The notes under the pieces: generated by a model
What the model was told of the DNA's origin: nothing
Database searches by the model: none
The model's input: the letters and a program-made list of their open reading frames with translations, nothing else
NCBI GenBank assembly: GCA_964516295.1
Contig: CAZEYT010000060.1
Coordinates: 1-16,893 of the forward strand
DNA length: 16,893 nucleotides
Direction: 5' to 3'
Source of the DNA: CAZEYT01 sp964516295
GTDB taxonomy: Bacteria > Verrucomicrobiota > Verrucomicrobiia > Chthoniobacterales > Terrimicrobiaceae
In this document: positions 1 to 7,095 of the stretch, piece by piece
How the letters are laid out: each line of letters opens with the position of its first letter
Numbering within the stretch: position 1 is the stretch's first letter
Made by a program: the position numbers and the translations under genes

Positions 1-453
1 CCACTCCACCCCTCATCACCCGACCACTTTTACAGAAATCTTGTTGCTTAGCCCACCCAGAACATCGGCCCTTATCTGTGCGCAGTTTAACGTGATACAT
101 CCACCTTTTGGAATTGTGTGCACCTCCCTTATCCGGGTTCGGCATTTGCCATAGATTTATTCCTCCGCATTTCAGTCGGTCGAAATATTCAGGTGGGACA
201 AGATTGCGCACAGCGTTGCGAGCACTTTTTTCTGCTGCCCCAGTAGTCAGCGGCAGGTCACGCTCTCAAGGTTCGAGAACCGTCTGGCCATCAAATGTCG
301 CCCTACTGATCGAGAAGGAATAAGTGGCACCATCCTCCATCTTGATGGTCGGAAGCGGGTTTGGAATCTCCGCTGTTGGGAGCGTAATGCCTCGGGTTGA
401 TCTTTTGCGTTCTCGGCGTCCTTTGCTTGAGATCCGATGAAGAGTGCCCGCGG
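1..453. other. Left-edge region without an assignable gene
   Basis: This stretch lies downstream of the lipoprotein gene and has no gene I recognise. By hand count 1-240 is about 50% G+C, clearly lower than the coding DNA to its right. On the minus strand one frame stays open from just after a TGA at 266-268 to the window edge (about 88 codons). Possible starts are GTG at 211, ATG at 145 and ATG at 100; the last is preceded by AAGGTGG. A GGAGG on the minus strand (166-162) sits 8 bases before a seven-codon ORF at 153-130. None of the translated products resembles a family I know. It could be the end of a gene or a decayed gene that continues to the left. I found no convincing terminator hairpin with a T-run. 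Confidence 0.3.
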
Positions 454-783
454 TCAGTAGGAAAAATTCACCGATTCGACGCGGCGGTCGCGGAAGAGGA
501 CTTCGACGAAGGTGACGGTGCGTTTGGTGACGGGGTCCCAAGCGGCGTTGCGGTATTCCCACGATTCGCGTCCGTCGACGGTGAAGACGCGGGTGGGTTT
601 GCCGAGGCGAGTGAGGACTTGCGGCATCGACTGGCCCGGGACGGTTTCGCGGACGCTGCGGATGTCCACTGTCGGCCGGGTTTCCGCCTGCGTGCGAGAC
701 GTTTCCTCCGGGCGGTCGCGATTCTGGCAGGCCGGAAGGATGACCAGAGTCGCAGCGAGGAAAATGGCGAGTGGGCGGAGCAT
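454..783 (-). CDS. Small BamE/SmpA-like outer-membrane lipoprotein
   Basis: A 109-residue predicted lipoprotein. The N-terminus has a short hydrophobic signal peptide ending in the lipobox LPAC, so Cys19 would be lipidated after signal peptidase II cleavage. Residue +2 is Gln, not Asp, which favours the outer membrane. After a polar linker, the C-terminal 60 residues read like a BamE/SmpA-OmlA fold: a helix with a VPGQSMPQVLTRLGKP-type segment, then beta strands including ESWEYRN and VEVLFRDRRVESVNF. I chose ATG at 783; a TTG at 792 in the same frame would only add three residues before the signal peptide. It sits 51 bases after the CorC-type gene and is probably the last gene of the sigma factor operon. 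Family assignment is by pattern; a role in beta-barrel assembly is inference, because many proteins of this fold have other functions. Confidence 0.75.
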   Translation of the reverse strand: MLRPLAIFLAATLVILPACQNRDRPEETSRTQAETRPTVDIRSVRETVPGQSMPQVLTRLGKPTRVFTVDGRESWEYRNAAWDPVTKRTVTFVEVLFRDRRVESVNFSY

Positions 784-834
784 GGGCGACAACGGGGAAT
801 CGGCCCGCGTTGTTCCCGTGGACTTTTGCGCGGA

Positions 835-2175
835 TCAGAATTCCGGTTCGATGGTGGCAGATTCCGTGGTTTTTGGAGCGCGCGGGGTGATGAGAACTTT
901 GTCGATGCGCTGGCGGTCCATATCGATGACTTCGAATTCGAAGCGATCCCACTGGAATTTTTCCCCCTCGCGCGGGATGTGGCCGAGTGTGAAGAGCATG
1001 AAGCCGCCGAGGGTGGTGAACCGGTTTTCGTCCTCGCCCGGGAGGTCGTCTTCCACGCCGAGGCTTTTCTTGGTTTCATCAATGTCGAGCATGGCATCGA
1101 CAATCCATGTGCCGTCCTGGCGGAGAACCGCTTTTGGGTCGTGGCGTTGTTCGCGCTCGGGGAGATTGCCGACGATCGCCATCATGACATCGTTGAGAGA
1201 GACGAGGCCTTGGAGGCCGCCGAATTCGTCGACGACGAGCGCGATATGTTTGCCGGATTTCTTGAATTCCTCGATGAGTTTGCCGGCAGGCATGGCGGTA
1301 GGCACGTAGAGGGGCGGAGTGACCAGGGCGCGGAGTTCCACGCGGCCGGCGAGCGAGAGGTTCGCCCAAAGGCTCTTTACCGAGATCATGCCCACGACAT
1401 TGTCACGGGTTTCTTGGAAGACCGGGAAATTCGAATGGCCGCTGCCTGCGATGCGCCGCCAGTTTTCCTCATCCGGATCGTCCAGAGAGAGCCAGATGAT
1501 GCGGGCCCGCGGGGTCATGAGGTCACCTGCCGTTTGCTCGTCGAGTTCGAAAACGCCCTCGACCATGTCTTTCTCGGTTTTCTTGAAAATCCCCGCGCTC
1601 AGGCCTTCGTCGATGAGGACGCGGACTTCTTCTTCGGAAACGGAGGATTCCGCTGCCTTGCGGACGCCGAGGGCCTTCATGAGGAAGTCGCTCGAATGGT
1701 TGAGCAGGTTGACGAGCGGGGAGGCGGCAATGGAGAGACCATTCATCGGCCGGGCGAGGGCAGCGGCGATGCGTTCCGGGTTGTTCAGGGCCAGGCGTTT
1801 GGGAACGAGTTCTCCGATGATGACCGAAAAGTAGGTGATGATGCCCACCACGACAAAGAGAGCGAGAACCTCGGCATGGGCTCCGATGACCGGAACATTT
1901 CCGAGGGGGACGGCGAGGGCGTCCGCGATACGGGCACCGCCGACGGCACCGGCGAGAACGCCGACGAGTGTGATGCCGACCTGCACGGTGGAGAGAAATT
2001 TCCCCGGGGAGAGGGCAAGATCAAGCGCGAGGCGCGCCCCGGCGCTGCCTTCGTCCACGAGCGTCTTGAGACGGGCTTTGCGCGAGGCGACCACGGCGAT
2101 TTCCGCCATGGCGAAGATGCCGTTCGCGAGCAACAAAAGCACGACGAAGACCAGTTCCAATGTAATTCCAGACAT
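835..2175 (-). CDS. CNNM/CorC-HlyC family membrane protein (DUF21-CBS-CorC_HlyC)
   Basis: A 446-residue protein with the full architecture of the hemolysin-C/CorC/CNNM family. An N-terminal DUF21 membrane domain (about residues 1-170) has hydrophobic segments near 5-25, 62-90 and 100-120 and the conserved GELVPK motif at 121-126. A CBS-domain pair follows at about 215-340, including DLMTPR at 218-223 and VVDEFGGLQGLVSLNDV at 314-330. A C-terminal CorC_HlyC (transporter-associated) domain spans about 352-430. Family members export Mg2+, sometimes Co2+, across the inner membrane, and the CBS pair binds adenine nucleotides; the older 'hemolysin' name is misleading. Length is normal and no key motif is missing. 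It starts 67 bases after the ECF sigma factor on the same strand. The start has no Shine-Dalgarno sequence within reach, a common feature in this window. The ion specificity cannot be read from the sequence. Confidence 0.93.
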   Translation of the reverse strand: MSGITLELVFVVLLLLANGIFAMAEIAVVASRKARLKTLVDEGSAGARLALDLALSPGKFLSTVQVGITLVGVLAGAVGGARIADALAVPLGNVPVIGAHAEVLALFVVVGIITYFSVIIGELVPKRLALNNPERIAAALARPMNGLSIAASPLVNLLNHSSDFLMKALGVRKAAESSVSEEEVRVLIDEGLSAGIFKKTEKDMVEGVFELDEQTAGDLMTPRARIIWLSLDDPDEENWRRIAGSGHSNFPVFQETRDNVVGMISVKSLWANLSLAGRVELRALVTPPLYVPTAMPAGKLIEEFKKSGKHIALVVDEFGGLQGLVSLNDVMMAIVGNLPEREQRHDPKAVLRQDGTWIVDAMLDIDETKKSLGVEDDLPGEDENRFTTLGGFMLFTLGHIPREGEKFQWDRFEFEVIDMDRQRIDKVLITPRAPKTTESATIEPEF

Positions 2176-2242
2176 TTTTAAGAAGCGGAAGACTATCGGA
2201 ACCTCCCGCTCCTAGCAAACGGAACCTTGGGAGTGGGGCGGC

Positions 2243-2827
2243 CTACGGCAGGAATTCCCGCAGGCGCTCGCGAAGCACGGTCCGTGCGCGGAAAAGCAGG
2301 CTTTTTACCGACGGGACGGTTGTTTCGAGCACGCGGGCGATATCCTCGTAAGGCATTTCTTCGTAGCGGCGGAGCACAACCGCCAGACGCTGCGCTTCGG
2401 GCAGGCTGGCGACGGCGGCCGAAATAGCATCCTGAAGCTCGGCTTCATCCGCCTCCTGTGACGCGGTGCGGCGACTGGGATCCGGGAACTCGCGGGGCGG
2501 ACCCTGATCGTCGCTGCCTTCCAGCGGAACCAGTCTTGCGCGACCGCGGCGCCGGATTTCGTTGAAAACCAGGTTTCGCGTGATGGTCAGGAGCCAGGTC
2601 GTGAATTTTGCATCCGGCTGGTAGCGCGGCGCGCTTTTCCAGACTCGAACAAAAACCTGCTGCGCGAGATCCTCGGCGTCCGCCTCGCCGCCGAGCATTT
2701 TCGCAATGGTGCCGACGATTCGGTATTGGTGTCGCACGACTAGCGTTTCGAAAGCGTCTTCGTCGCCATTCTTCACGCGCAGCATCAAAGCGATATCGTC
2801 CGGTTCATCAGGCGGGGGAGCTTCCAT
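2243..2827 (-). CDS. ECF-type RNA polymerase sigma factor
   Basis: A 194-residue sigma-70 family factor of the extracytoplasmic-function type, with only regions 2 and 4. Region 2 spans about residues 24-95 and contains AEDLAQQVFVRVWKSAPRY (core binding) and FTTWLLTITRNLVFNEIRRR (-10 recognition). Region 4 spans about 133-188 with a helix-turn-helix, LPEAQRLAVVLRRYEEMPYE then IARVLETTVPSVKSLLFRAR, which binds the -35 element. The variable linker at 100-130 is rich in Asp, Pro and Gln. Length is typical. No anti-sigma factor, zinc-finger ZAS domain or FecR-like partner lies next to it: the neighbour downstream is the CorC-type gene and upstream is a divergent glycosyltransferase. The gene order suggests it is co-transcribed with the CorC protein and the lipoprotein and may control them, but no target promoter motif was identified. 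The class within ECF factors was not determined. Confidence 0.93.
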   Translation of the reverse strand: MEAPPPDEPDDIALMLRVKNGDEDAFETLVVRHQYRIVGTIAKMLGGEADAEDLAQQVFVRVWKSAPRYQPDAKFTTWLLTITRNLVFNEIRRRGRARLVPLEGSDDQGPPREFPDPSRRTASQEADEAELQDAISAAVASLPEAQRLAVVLRRYEEMPYEDIARVLETTVPSVKSLLFRARTVLRERLREFLP

Positions 2828-2986
2828 CGTTTCGTCGCGGCTGCGAGGCGATTAAACCACCGAGTCCGGGAAATGGCTCGCAGAAATCGCAAGGGTGGGG
2901 CCGCTCGGTCGGATTCTTGCCCCGGGGCCGACTTGAAACACGCCCGGGACGCTGTTACCCAATCGGCATGATGTTTTTTCCAGCGC

Positions 2987-2991
2987 GGAGG
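2987..2991 (+). promoter_or_regulatory. Shine-Dalgarno GGAGG deciding the GT9 start
   Basis: GGAGG ends 5 bases before GTG at 2997 and only 2 bases before an in-frame GTG at 2994. The first spacing is functional and the second is not, so 2997 is preferred as the start. It is one of the few clear ribosome binding sites in the window. Confidence 0.6.
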
Positions 2992-2996
2992 CAGTG

Positions 2997-4049
2997 GTGA
3001 GGCTCCTTTTCATCAAGCTTCGCCACATTGGCGATTCGCTGCTGCTCACGCCGACGCTGGTCGCCACGAAGCGAAAGTTCCCGCAGGCCGAGATTTGGGT
3101 GCTGGTGCGCCGGTCGTGCGAGGGGATTCTCGCGGGTTGCCCGGAGATTAACCGCATCCTCTGCACCGCGAATCCCGACACGAAAAAGCGGGGCTGGGAG
3201 GATGTGCAGTCCGACCTGTCGTTGGGCGCGCTGTTGCGGCGAACCAAGTTCGACCATGTGTTCGAACTCACGGACAGCGACCGCGCGCGCTGGCTCGCCC
3301 TCGCGGCGCGGACTCCGAATCGGTGCACATCGGTCCACCGGACCCTCCGCTGGTTCTGGCGTCCGGCCTTTCACACGATCAGCCCGACCAAGCGCTATGG
3401 AAAACACCAGGTGATGCGGGATTACAGCAGTCCGTCGGAGGTCCTCGACTTGCCGCCAGAGGCTCCGGGGCTCCGGTTTGCAAGGGAGAAAATGGTGCCT
3501 TTTCCGGCGGCCGAGGCGATCCCGTCCTTCGCCGTGGTTCATTTTCACACCCGCTGGCCGCGCAAGGCGTGGCCACTCGATCGCTGGGAGGAATTGCTTC
3601 GCGGCCTGCTGGAATTCACCCCGGCCATCGTGTTGAGCTGCGGACCGGCGTCGGAGGAAACTTCCGCCGCCGCCACGCTGGTGGAAAAACTCGGTCCGCG
3701 AGTGATCTCCACTGCAGGCTCGGCCGACTGGTCACAACTGGCGTGGCTTTTGGACCGTGCGCTGTATTTCGTTGGGGTCGACACCGCCGCCATGCATCTC
3801 GCGGCTGCGGTTGGCTGTCCGACGGTCTGCCTTTTCGGCCCGTCTCCGGCGTTTGAATTTCATCCCTGGAACGTGAAACACTGGATGATCCGACCGCAGG
3901 ATTGGCTCGATGAGGAGGCCGTGAAAGCGATTCCGCGCGACGCGCTGATGCGCGAAATTCCGGTCAGCCGTGTGCTGGCGGCGTGTCGGGAAGCCGCGTG
4001 CGAACGGACGCCGGGTCTTCCAGCAGACGGCGGAGCTGCGGGAGTGTGA
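2997..4049 (+). CDS. Glycosyltransferase family 9 (heptosyltransferase-like)
   Basis: A 350-residue GT9 (GT-B fold) protein of the ADP-heptose:LPS heptosyltransferase type. The N-terminus RLLFIKLRHIGDSLLLTPTL matches the family's acceptor-side start. The C-terminal nucleotide-sugar domain has the signature FVGVDTAAMHLAAAVGCPTVCLFGPS at about residues 256-281, whose Asp and His are conserved in donor binding. Such enzymes transfer heptose or a related sugar to the inner core of lipopolysaccharide at the cytoplasmic face of the inner membrane. No other heptose gene is in the window, so the donor could be another sugar. GTG at 2997 was chosen for its Shine-Dalgarno spacing. The last 86 bases overlap, tail to tail, the GT4 gene on the other strand. 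The extra C-terminal tail of roughly 15 residues beyond the fold lies in that overlap. Confidence 0.88.
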   Translation: MRLLFIKLRHIGDSLLLTPTLVATKRKFPQAEIWVLVRRSCEGILAGCPEINRILCTANPDTKKRGWEDVQSDLSLGALLRRTKFDHVFELTDSDRARWLALAARTPNRCTSVHRTLRWFWRPAFHTISPTKRYGKHQVMRDYSSPSEVLDLPPEAPGLRFAREKMVPFPAAEAIPSFAVVHFHTRWPRKAWPLDRWEELLRGLLEFTPAIVLSCGPASEETSAAATLVEKLGPRVISTAGSADWSQLAWLLDRALYFVGVDTAAMHLAAAVGCPTVCLFGPSPAFEFHPWNVKHWMIRPQDWLDEEAVKAIPRDALMREIPVSRVLAACREAACERTPGLPADGGAAGV

Positions 4050-5181
4050 CGTCTTCGGAAAAGTGTTCGCCCGCGTGCCGGAGGCCGGCTGCTCCCATCT
4101 GGACGGCGAGCTCCGGTTGATCCAAAAGCCTTCCGATGGCCGTCGCGAGAGCCGGGGCGTCCCCGGGCGGGCACAGAAATCCGGTCACGCCATCGCGGAT
4201 CATTTCCGGCACGCCGGCGAGGGTCGTTGAAACGACGGGAAGCCGGGCCGCCATGGCTTCGGTGATGACCGTTGGCAGAATGTCCATGCCCCCATCCTTT
4301 TCCTCGACGCAGGGGAGGGCAAAAAGTGTGGCCTTCGAAAGCGCGTCTCGGATTTCCGGCTGCGAGCGGGCCCCGGCGAGATCGACGATCTCCACGAGAT
4401 TCGCCGATTTCCGCTGAGCCTTCAGGGACGCTTGAAGCGGTCCCCCGCCAATGATCCGGCATCGGAATTCCCGCCCCGTTTCGCGGAGCAACCGACAGGC
4501 TTCGAGGAGTACCGAAAAGCCCTTCTTTTCCACCAACCGCCCGACCGAGACGATCAGCGGGGGATCGACGGGAGCCGGTGCGGGGAAACCATCGAGCGCC
4601 ATGCCATTGTAAATCCGTACGATCCGGCAGGCTGGAAAGCGCTCTTCAAACCACTTCCGGCTGTAATCGCTCACGGCAACGACAAACGCCGCGTCCTCGA
4701 CGAGTGTTTTGAGATTCGGAATGCTTTGCGCATCGCTCAGGAAATCATTCGCATGGGCCGTGATGCTGTAGGTGAAACCCATGGCGTTCTTCAGATGCCA
4801 GGCGGTCCGCGCCGCGTGTCCGACGAAATGCGTGTGGACATGCCGCACGCCCGCCGCCCGCAGGCGGGGGCCGAGCCAGAGCGCCTCGCGCAGGTGACGC
4901 CCCGCTGCCCCGGACCAACCCCCACCGAAAAACGCCTTCGCCGGGATTTTGCCCGTGAGACCGGCCGCCAGGATCCCGACGGCGAGTCGTGCCTTTGCAG
5001 GAACAACGCACACCCGTTTCTCGAGCGCTGCAAACCCCTCCTGTTTCGCTGCGTCTTCCGGCGGTTGCAGGCTGAAAACCGGCGGATGACACCCCTGTCG
5101 CGCCATGCCCTCGACTTCCCTCGCGACAAACGTCTGCGCGAAGACGGGAAAGCGCTTGAACAAATAGGCGAACGACGACAT
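3964..5181 (-). CDS. Glycosyltransferase family 4 (WcaL/AmsK-like)
   Basis: A 405-residue retaining GT-B glycosyltransferase. The start FAYLFKRFPVFAQTFVAREV resembles the colanic-acid/exopolysaccharide WcaL-AmsK-EpsE-type GT4 group, whose members begin with a 'KRFP..S/QTF' segment. TAHANDF at 141-147 belongs to the acceptor side. The donor domain has VSVGRLVEKKGFSVLLEA at about 211-228 (Arg215, Lys219/220), a GGGPL loop near 245, and MDILPTVITEAMAARLPVVST at 299-319 carrying the C-terminal Glu308 of the EX7E-type motif. It should add a sugar to a lipid-linked or core glycan in the cytoplasm. I preferred ATG at 5181; an in-frame TTG at 5217 would add 12 residues that do not fit the family. It is divergent from the membrane protein at 5272 and overlaps GT9 at its 3' end. 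The sugar is not predictable. Confidence 0.9.
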   Translation of the reverse strand: MSSFAYLFKRFPVFAQTFVAREVEGMARQGCHPPVFSLQPPEDAAKQEGFAALEKRVCVVPAKARLAVGILAAGLTGKIPAKAFFGGGWSGAAGRHLREALWLGPRLRAAGVRHVHTHFVGHAARTAWHLKNAMGFTYSITAHANDFLSDAQSIPNLKTLVEDAAFVVAVSDYSRKWFEERFPACRIVRIYNGMALDGFPAPAPVDPPLIVSVGRLVEKKGFSVLLEACRLLRETGREFRCRIIGGGPLQASLKAQRKSANLVEIVDLAGARSQPEIRDALSKATLFALPCVEEKDGGMDILPTVITEAMAARLPVVSTTLAGVPEMIRDGVTGFLCPPGDAPALATAIGRLLDQPELAVQMGAAGLRHAGEHFSEDVTLPQLRRLLEDPASVRTRLPDTPPAHG

Positions 5182-5236
5182 CCGCCGCAGATTCCCGGGC
5201 GGACACCGATTCTTCAAGTGGAATCATTGCGGGAGG

Positions 5237-5265
5237 TTGCGGCGCGCCCGGGGACTGGGTAGAAA
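5237..5265 (+). promoter_or_regulatory. Candidate sigma-70 promoter giving a leaderless transcript
   Basis: TTGCGG (5237-5242), a 17-base spacer and TAGAAA (5260-5265) resemble a housekeeping promoter. The -10 box ends 6 bases before ATG 5272, so transcription would begin at or next to the start codon. There is no Shine-Dalgarno sequence in between. The -10 match is 4 of 6, so this remains a prediction. Confidence 0.35.
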
Positions 5266-5271
5266 ATTCCG

Positions 5272-7095
5272 ATGGAAAATCGAGAAACCCGACAAGCCGC
5301 TTGGGAGCGGATCGTCCAGATCGCCTGTACGGTCGAGGCGTTCCTCACGCGCTGGGGTCCGGTTCTCCTCGTCGTGTTCGCGGTGATCTACTACGGTCAA
5401 TATTACCGGACCGGACTCAATCTCGGCGGCGAGGGCGGCACAAATGCCGTTCTGGCCATGCGCTTGATGGAGGGGCAGCGACCGATTGTCGATACGTTCC
5501 TCGGTTATAATCTCCTCTGGTTTTACCCGCTGGTCGCTTTGTTTCAACTCACCGGGCCGGACTATGTCGCGATGCGAGTTTTCTTTTTCGCGCTTTGCAC
5601 GATCAATGCCCTCCTCGGCTTTACAATTGTTCGGGCTTGCACGCGGCAGGCGTGGCTGGCGACCGGGGTCGGAGTGCTTCTCGTTCTCATTCCCGGCATG
5701 ATTTTCCGAAATTACATGGGCTTTATCGGAACACTGTCGATGCTGGTTTTCCTGAAAGCCTACGTGCTGCCGGAGAAAAGCAACCGGCGGAGATTGGTTT
5801 GGATGAGCGTCGCCGGGGCGGGGCTGGCGTTGTGTTTTCTCATCCGGATCGAGCCCTCGCTATTGCTGACCGTCGTCTGGCTCGGGCTGGCCGTGCTTTA
5901 TCCGCTGGGATCGAAGACGCACTTCCGGGAACGGCTTCGACAGACAGTTCTTGGGACGTTCGCCGGCGCGGTCGTGCTCGTTGGGATTCACGGCCTTTTC
6001 GCCTGGCACGCTTCCTCCAAGGGCTTCGGGAAAGAATTTCTGGATCAATATCACCAATTTGCCGGCCTGCTCGTGCATGAGTTGGAGAGCGAGTGGCAGC
6101 GCCTGCGGCCGATCCCGCCCGTGGTTGTCGCGGAACAGCAACCGGTCACCGCGGCTTCCGTCGTGCCAGTGGAAACACCGACGGTAACGCCGGCACCTGT
6201 TGATGCGGCCCCGACGGGACGCGACGGACGTCTCCAACGCCCGCCTCTCACGAAGATTTGGGAAGCTCGCAGCGTGAGCAACCGTTACCTCGGATTGGTG
6301 ATCTACTATCCGGTGTTTTGGTGCGTCGTGTTCGTCGGCGTCGCCGCGCTGCTCCTTCTAATTTCGATTATTCGAGGAGATGATTTTCGAAAGCAACAAA
6401 GCCTCGTTGTGCTGACATCGACCGGGTGTGCGCTGACCTTGTTTCCGCAATACTTTTTCTTCCGGCCGGACCCGCCGCATGTGAGCGAATTCATGGTTGC
6501 GTTTCTTCCGGCGGTGGCCGTCTCCGCCTTTGCGCTGTGGCAGGCGGCTGAGGTATCGCGGGTCTTTCGCATTCCTGTCCTCGGACTTACCGTGTTTTCG
6601 CTCGCGCTGGTCCCGATTTATCTCAAGGCGATCATGCCCAGGGATTCCGCCGGAACGATCTCCAAACACGGCCGCCTCGCAGAGTTTGAGGCGCTCAATG
6701 GCGTTCGCGTCAAAATGCCAGCCGATGAAGTGGCCGATATGATCGGGCTCCGCGACGCGATTCTCAACAACTCGAAACCTGGCGACTACGTCATTTGCTA
6801 TCCTTATTCTCCGACGATCAACTTCATGACCGACCGGCCGAGTTACGAATACAATCTCTATGTGGACAACGCCACGGCCGGAACCGATTTTCAACGCGAT
6901 GCCATCGAGCGCATGACCTCGTTCCGCCCGGCGGTCGTGGTCATTGACAACCGGGCGGTCAACCAAACCGAGGAGTCCCGTTTCAACAACTGGGCGACCG
7001 ACGTGATGGCATACCTCCGGGAGAACTACACGCTCTACGGGACATACCGTCAGGGAAACCGCGAGAACACGGTTTTTGTCCGAAAACTTCAGTAA
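5272..7095 (+). CDS. Polytopic membrane protein, GT-C/GT39-like glycosyltransferase candidate
   Basis: A 607-residue integral membrane protein with about ten hydrophobic segments, the first at about 29-45. After TM1, the loop LNLGGEGGTNAVLAMRLMEGQ (49-69) with acidic Glu54, then an Asp at 74 and a hydrophobic LLWFYPLVAL, matches the layout of GT-C enzymes (ArnT/PMT/GT39-like). Those use polyprenyl-phosphate sugars at the periplasmic face and have an acidic residue in loop 1. Residues about 277-326 form an unusual Pro/Val/Thr/Ala-rich stretch (VAEQQPVTAASVVPVETP and following). The C-terminal 140 residues are a soluble domain with GDYVICYPYSPTINFMTDRP and AVVVIDNRAVNQ, a pattern common in this class of uncharacterised membrane proteins. 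It ends 7 bases inside the convergent sulfotransferase gene. Catalytic activity is inferred, not shown; 'hypothetical membrane protein' is the safe fallback. Confidence 0.7.
   Translation: MENRETRQAAWERIVQIACTVEAFLTRWGPVLLVVFAVIYYGQYYRTGLNLGGEGGTNAVLAMRLMEGQRPIVDTFLGYNLLWFYPLVALFQLTGPDYVAMRVFFFALCTINALLGFTIVRACTRQAWLATGVGVLLVLIPGMIFRNYMGFIGTLSMLVFLKAYVLPEKSNRRRLVWMSVAGAGLALCFLIRIEPSLLLTVVWLGLAVLYPLGSKTHFRERLRQTVLGTFAGAVVLVGIHGLFAWHASSKGFGKEFLDQYHQFAGLLVHELESEWQRLRPIPPVVVAEQQPVTAASVVPVETPTVTPAPVDAAPTGRDGRLQRPPLTKIWEARSVSNRYLGLVIYYPVFWCVVFVGVAALLLLISIIRGDDFRKQQSLVVLTSTGCALTLFPQYFFFRPDPPHVSEFMVAFLPAVAVSAFALWQAAEVSRVFRIPVLGLTVFSLALVPIYLKAIMPRDSAGTISKHGRLAEFEALNGVRVKMPADEVADMIGLRDAILNNSKPGDYVICYPYSPTINFMTDRPSYEYNLYVDNATAGTDFQRDAIERMTSFRPAVVVIDNRAVNQTEESRFNNWATDVMAYLRENYTLYGTYRQGNRENTVFVRKLQ

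Noticed and set aside
264..282. tRNA T-arm-like GGTTCGAGAACC
   Set aside because: No acceptor, D or anticodon arm could be built around it on either strand.
1334..1349. parS-like AGTTCCACG segment
   Set aside because: By eye it matches about 10 of 16 consensus positions and the second arm is lost; within coding sequence.
397..2181. A 594-codon open frame on the plus strand
   Set aside because: It is antisense to the CorC-type and lipoprotein genes, has skewed Glu/Asp/Phe/Gly composition with no domain, and is explained by GC-rich codon use on the other strand.
2204..2238. Imperfect hairpin between the sigma factor and CorC-type genes
   Set aside because: It includes wobble pairs, has a large loop, and is not followed by a T-run on the minus strand, so I do not call a terminator.
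2933..2961. Promoter-like TTGAAA with 17-base spacing before GT9
   Set aside because: The matching -10 (TACCCA) fits only two of six positions.
3871..3880. Possible parS half-site (CGTGAAACA)
   Set aside because: Only the right half matches the parS consensus; the left half matches 3 of 8 positions, and it lies inside the GT9 gene.
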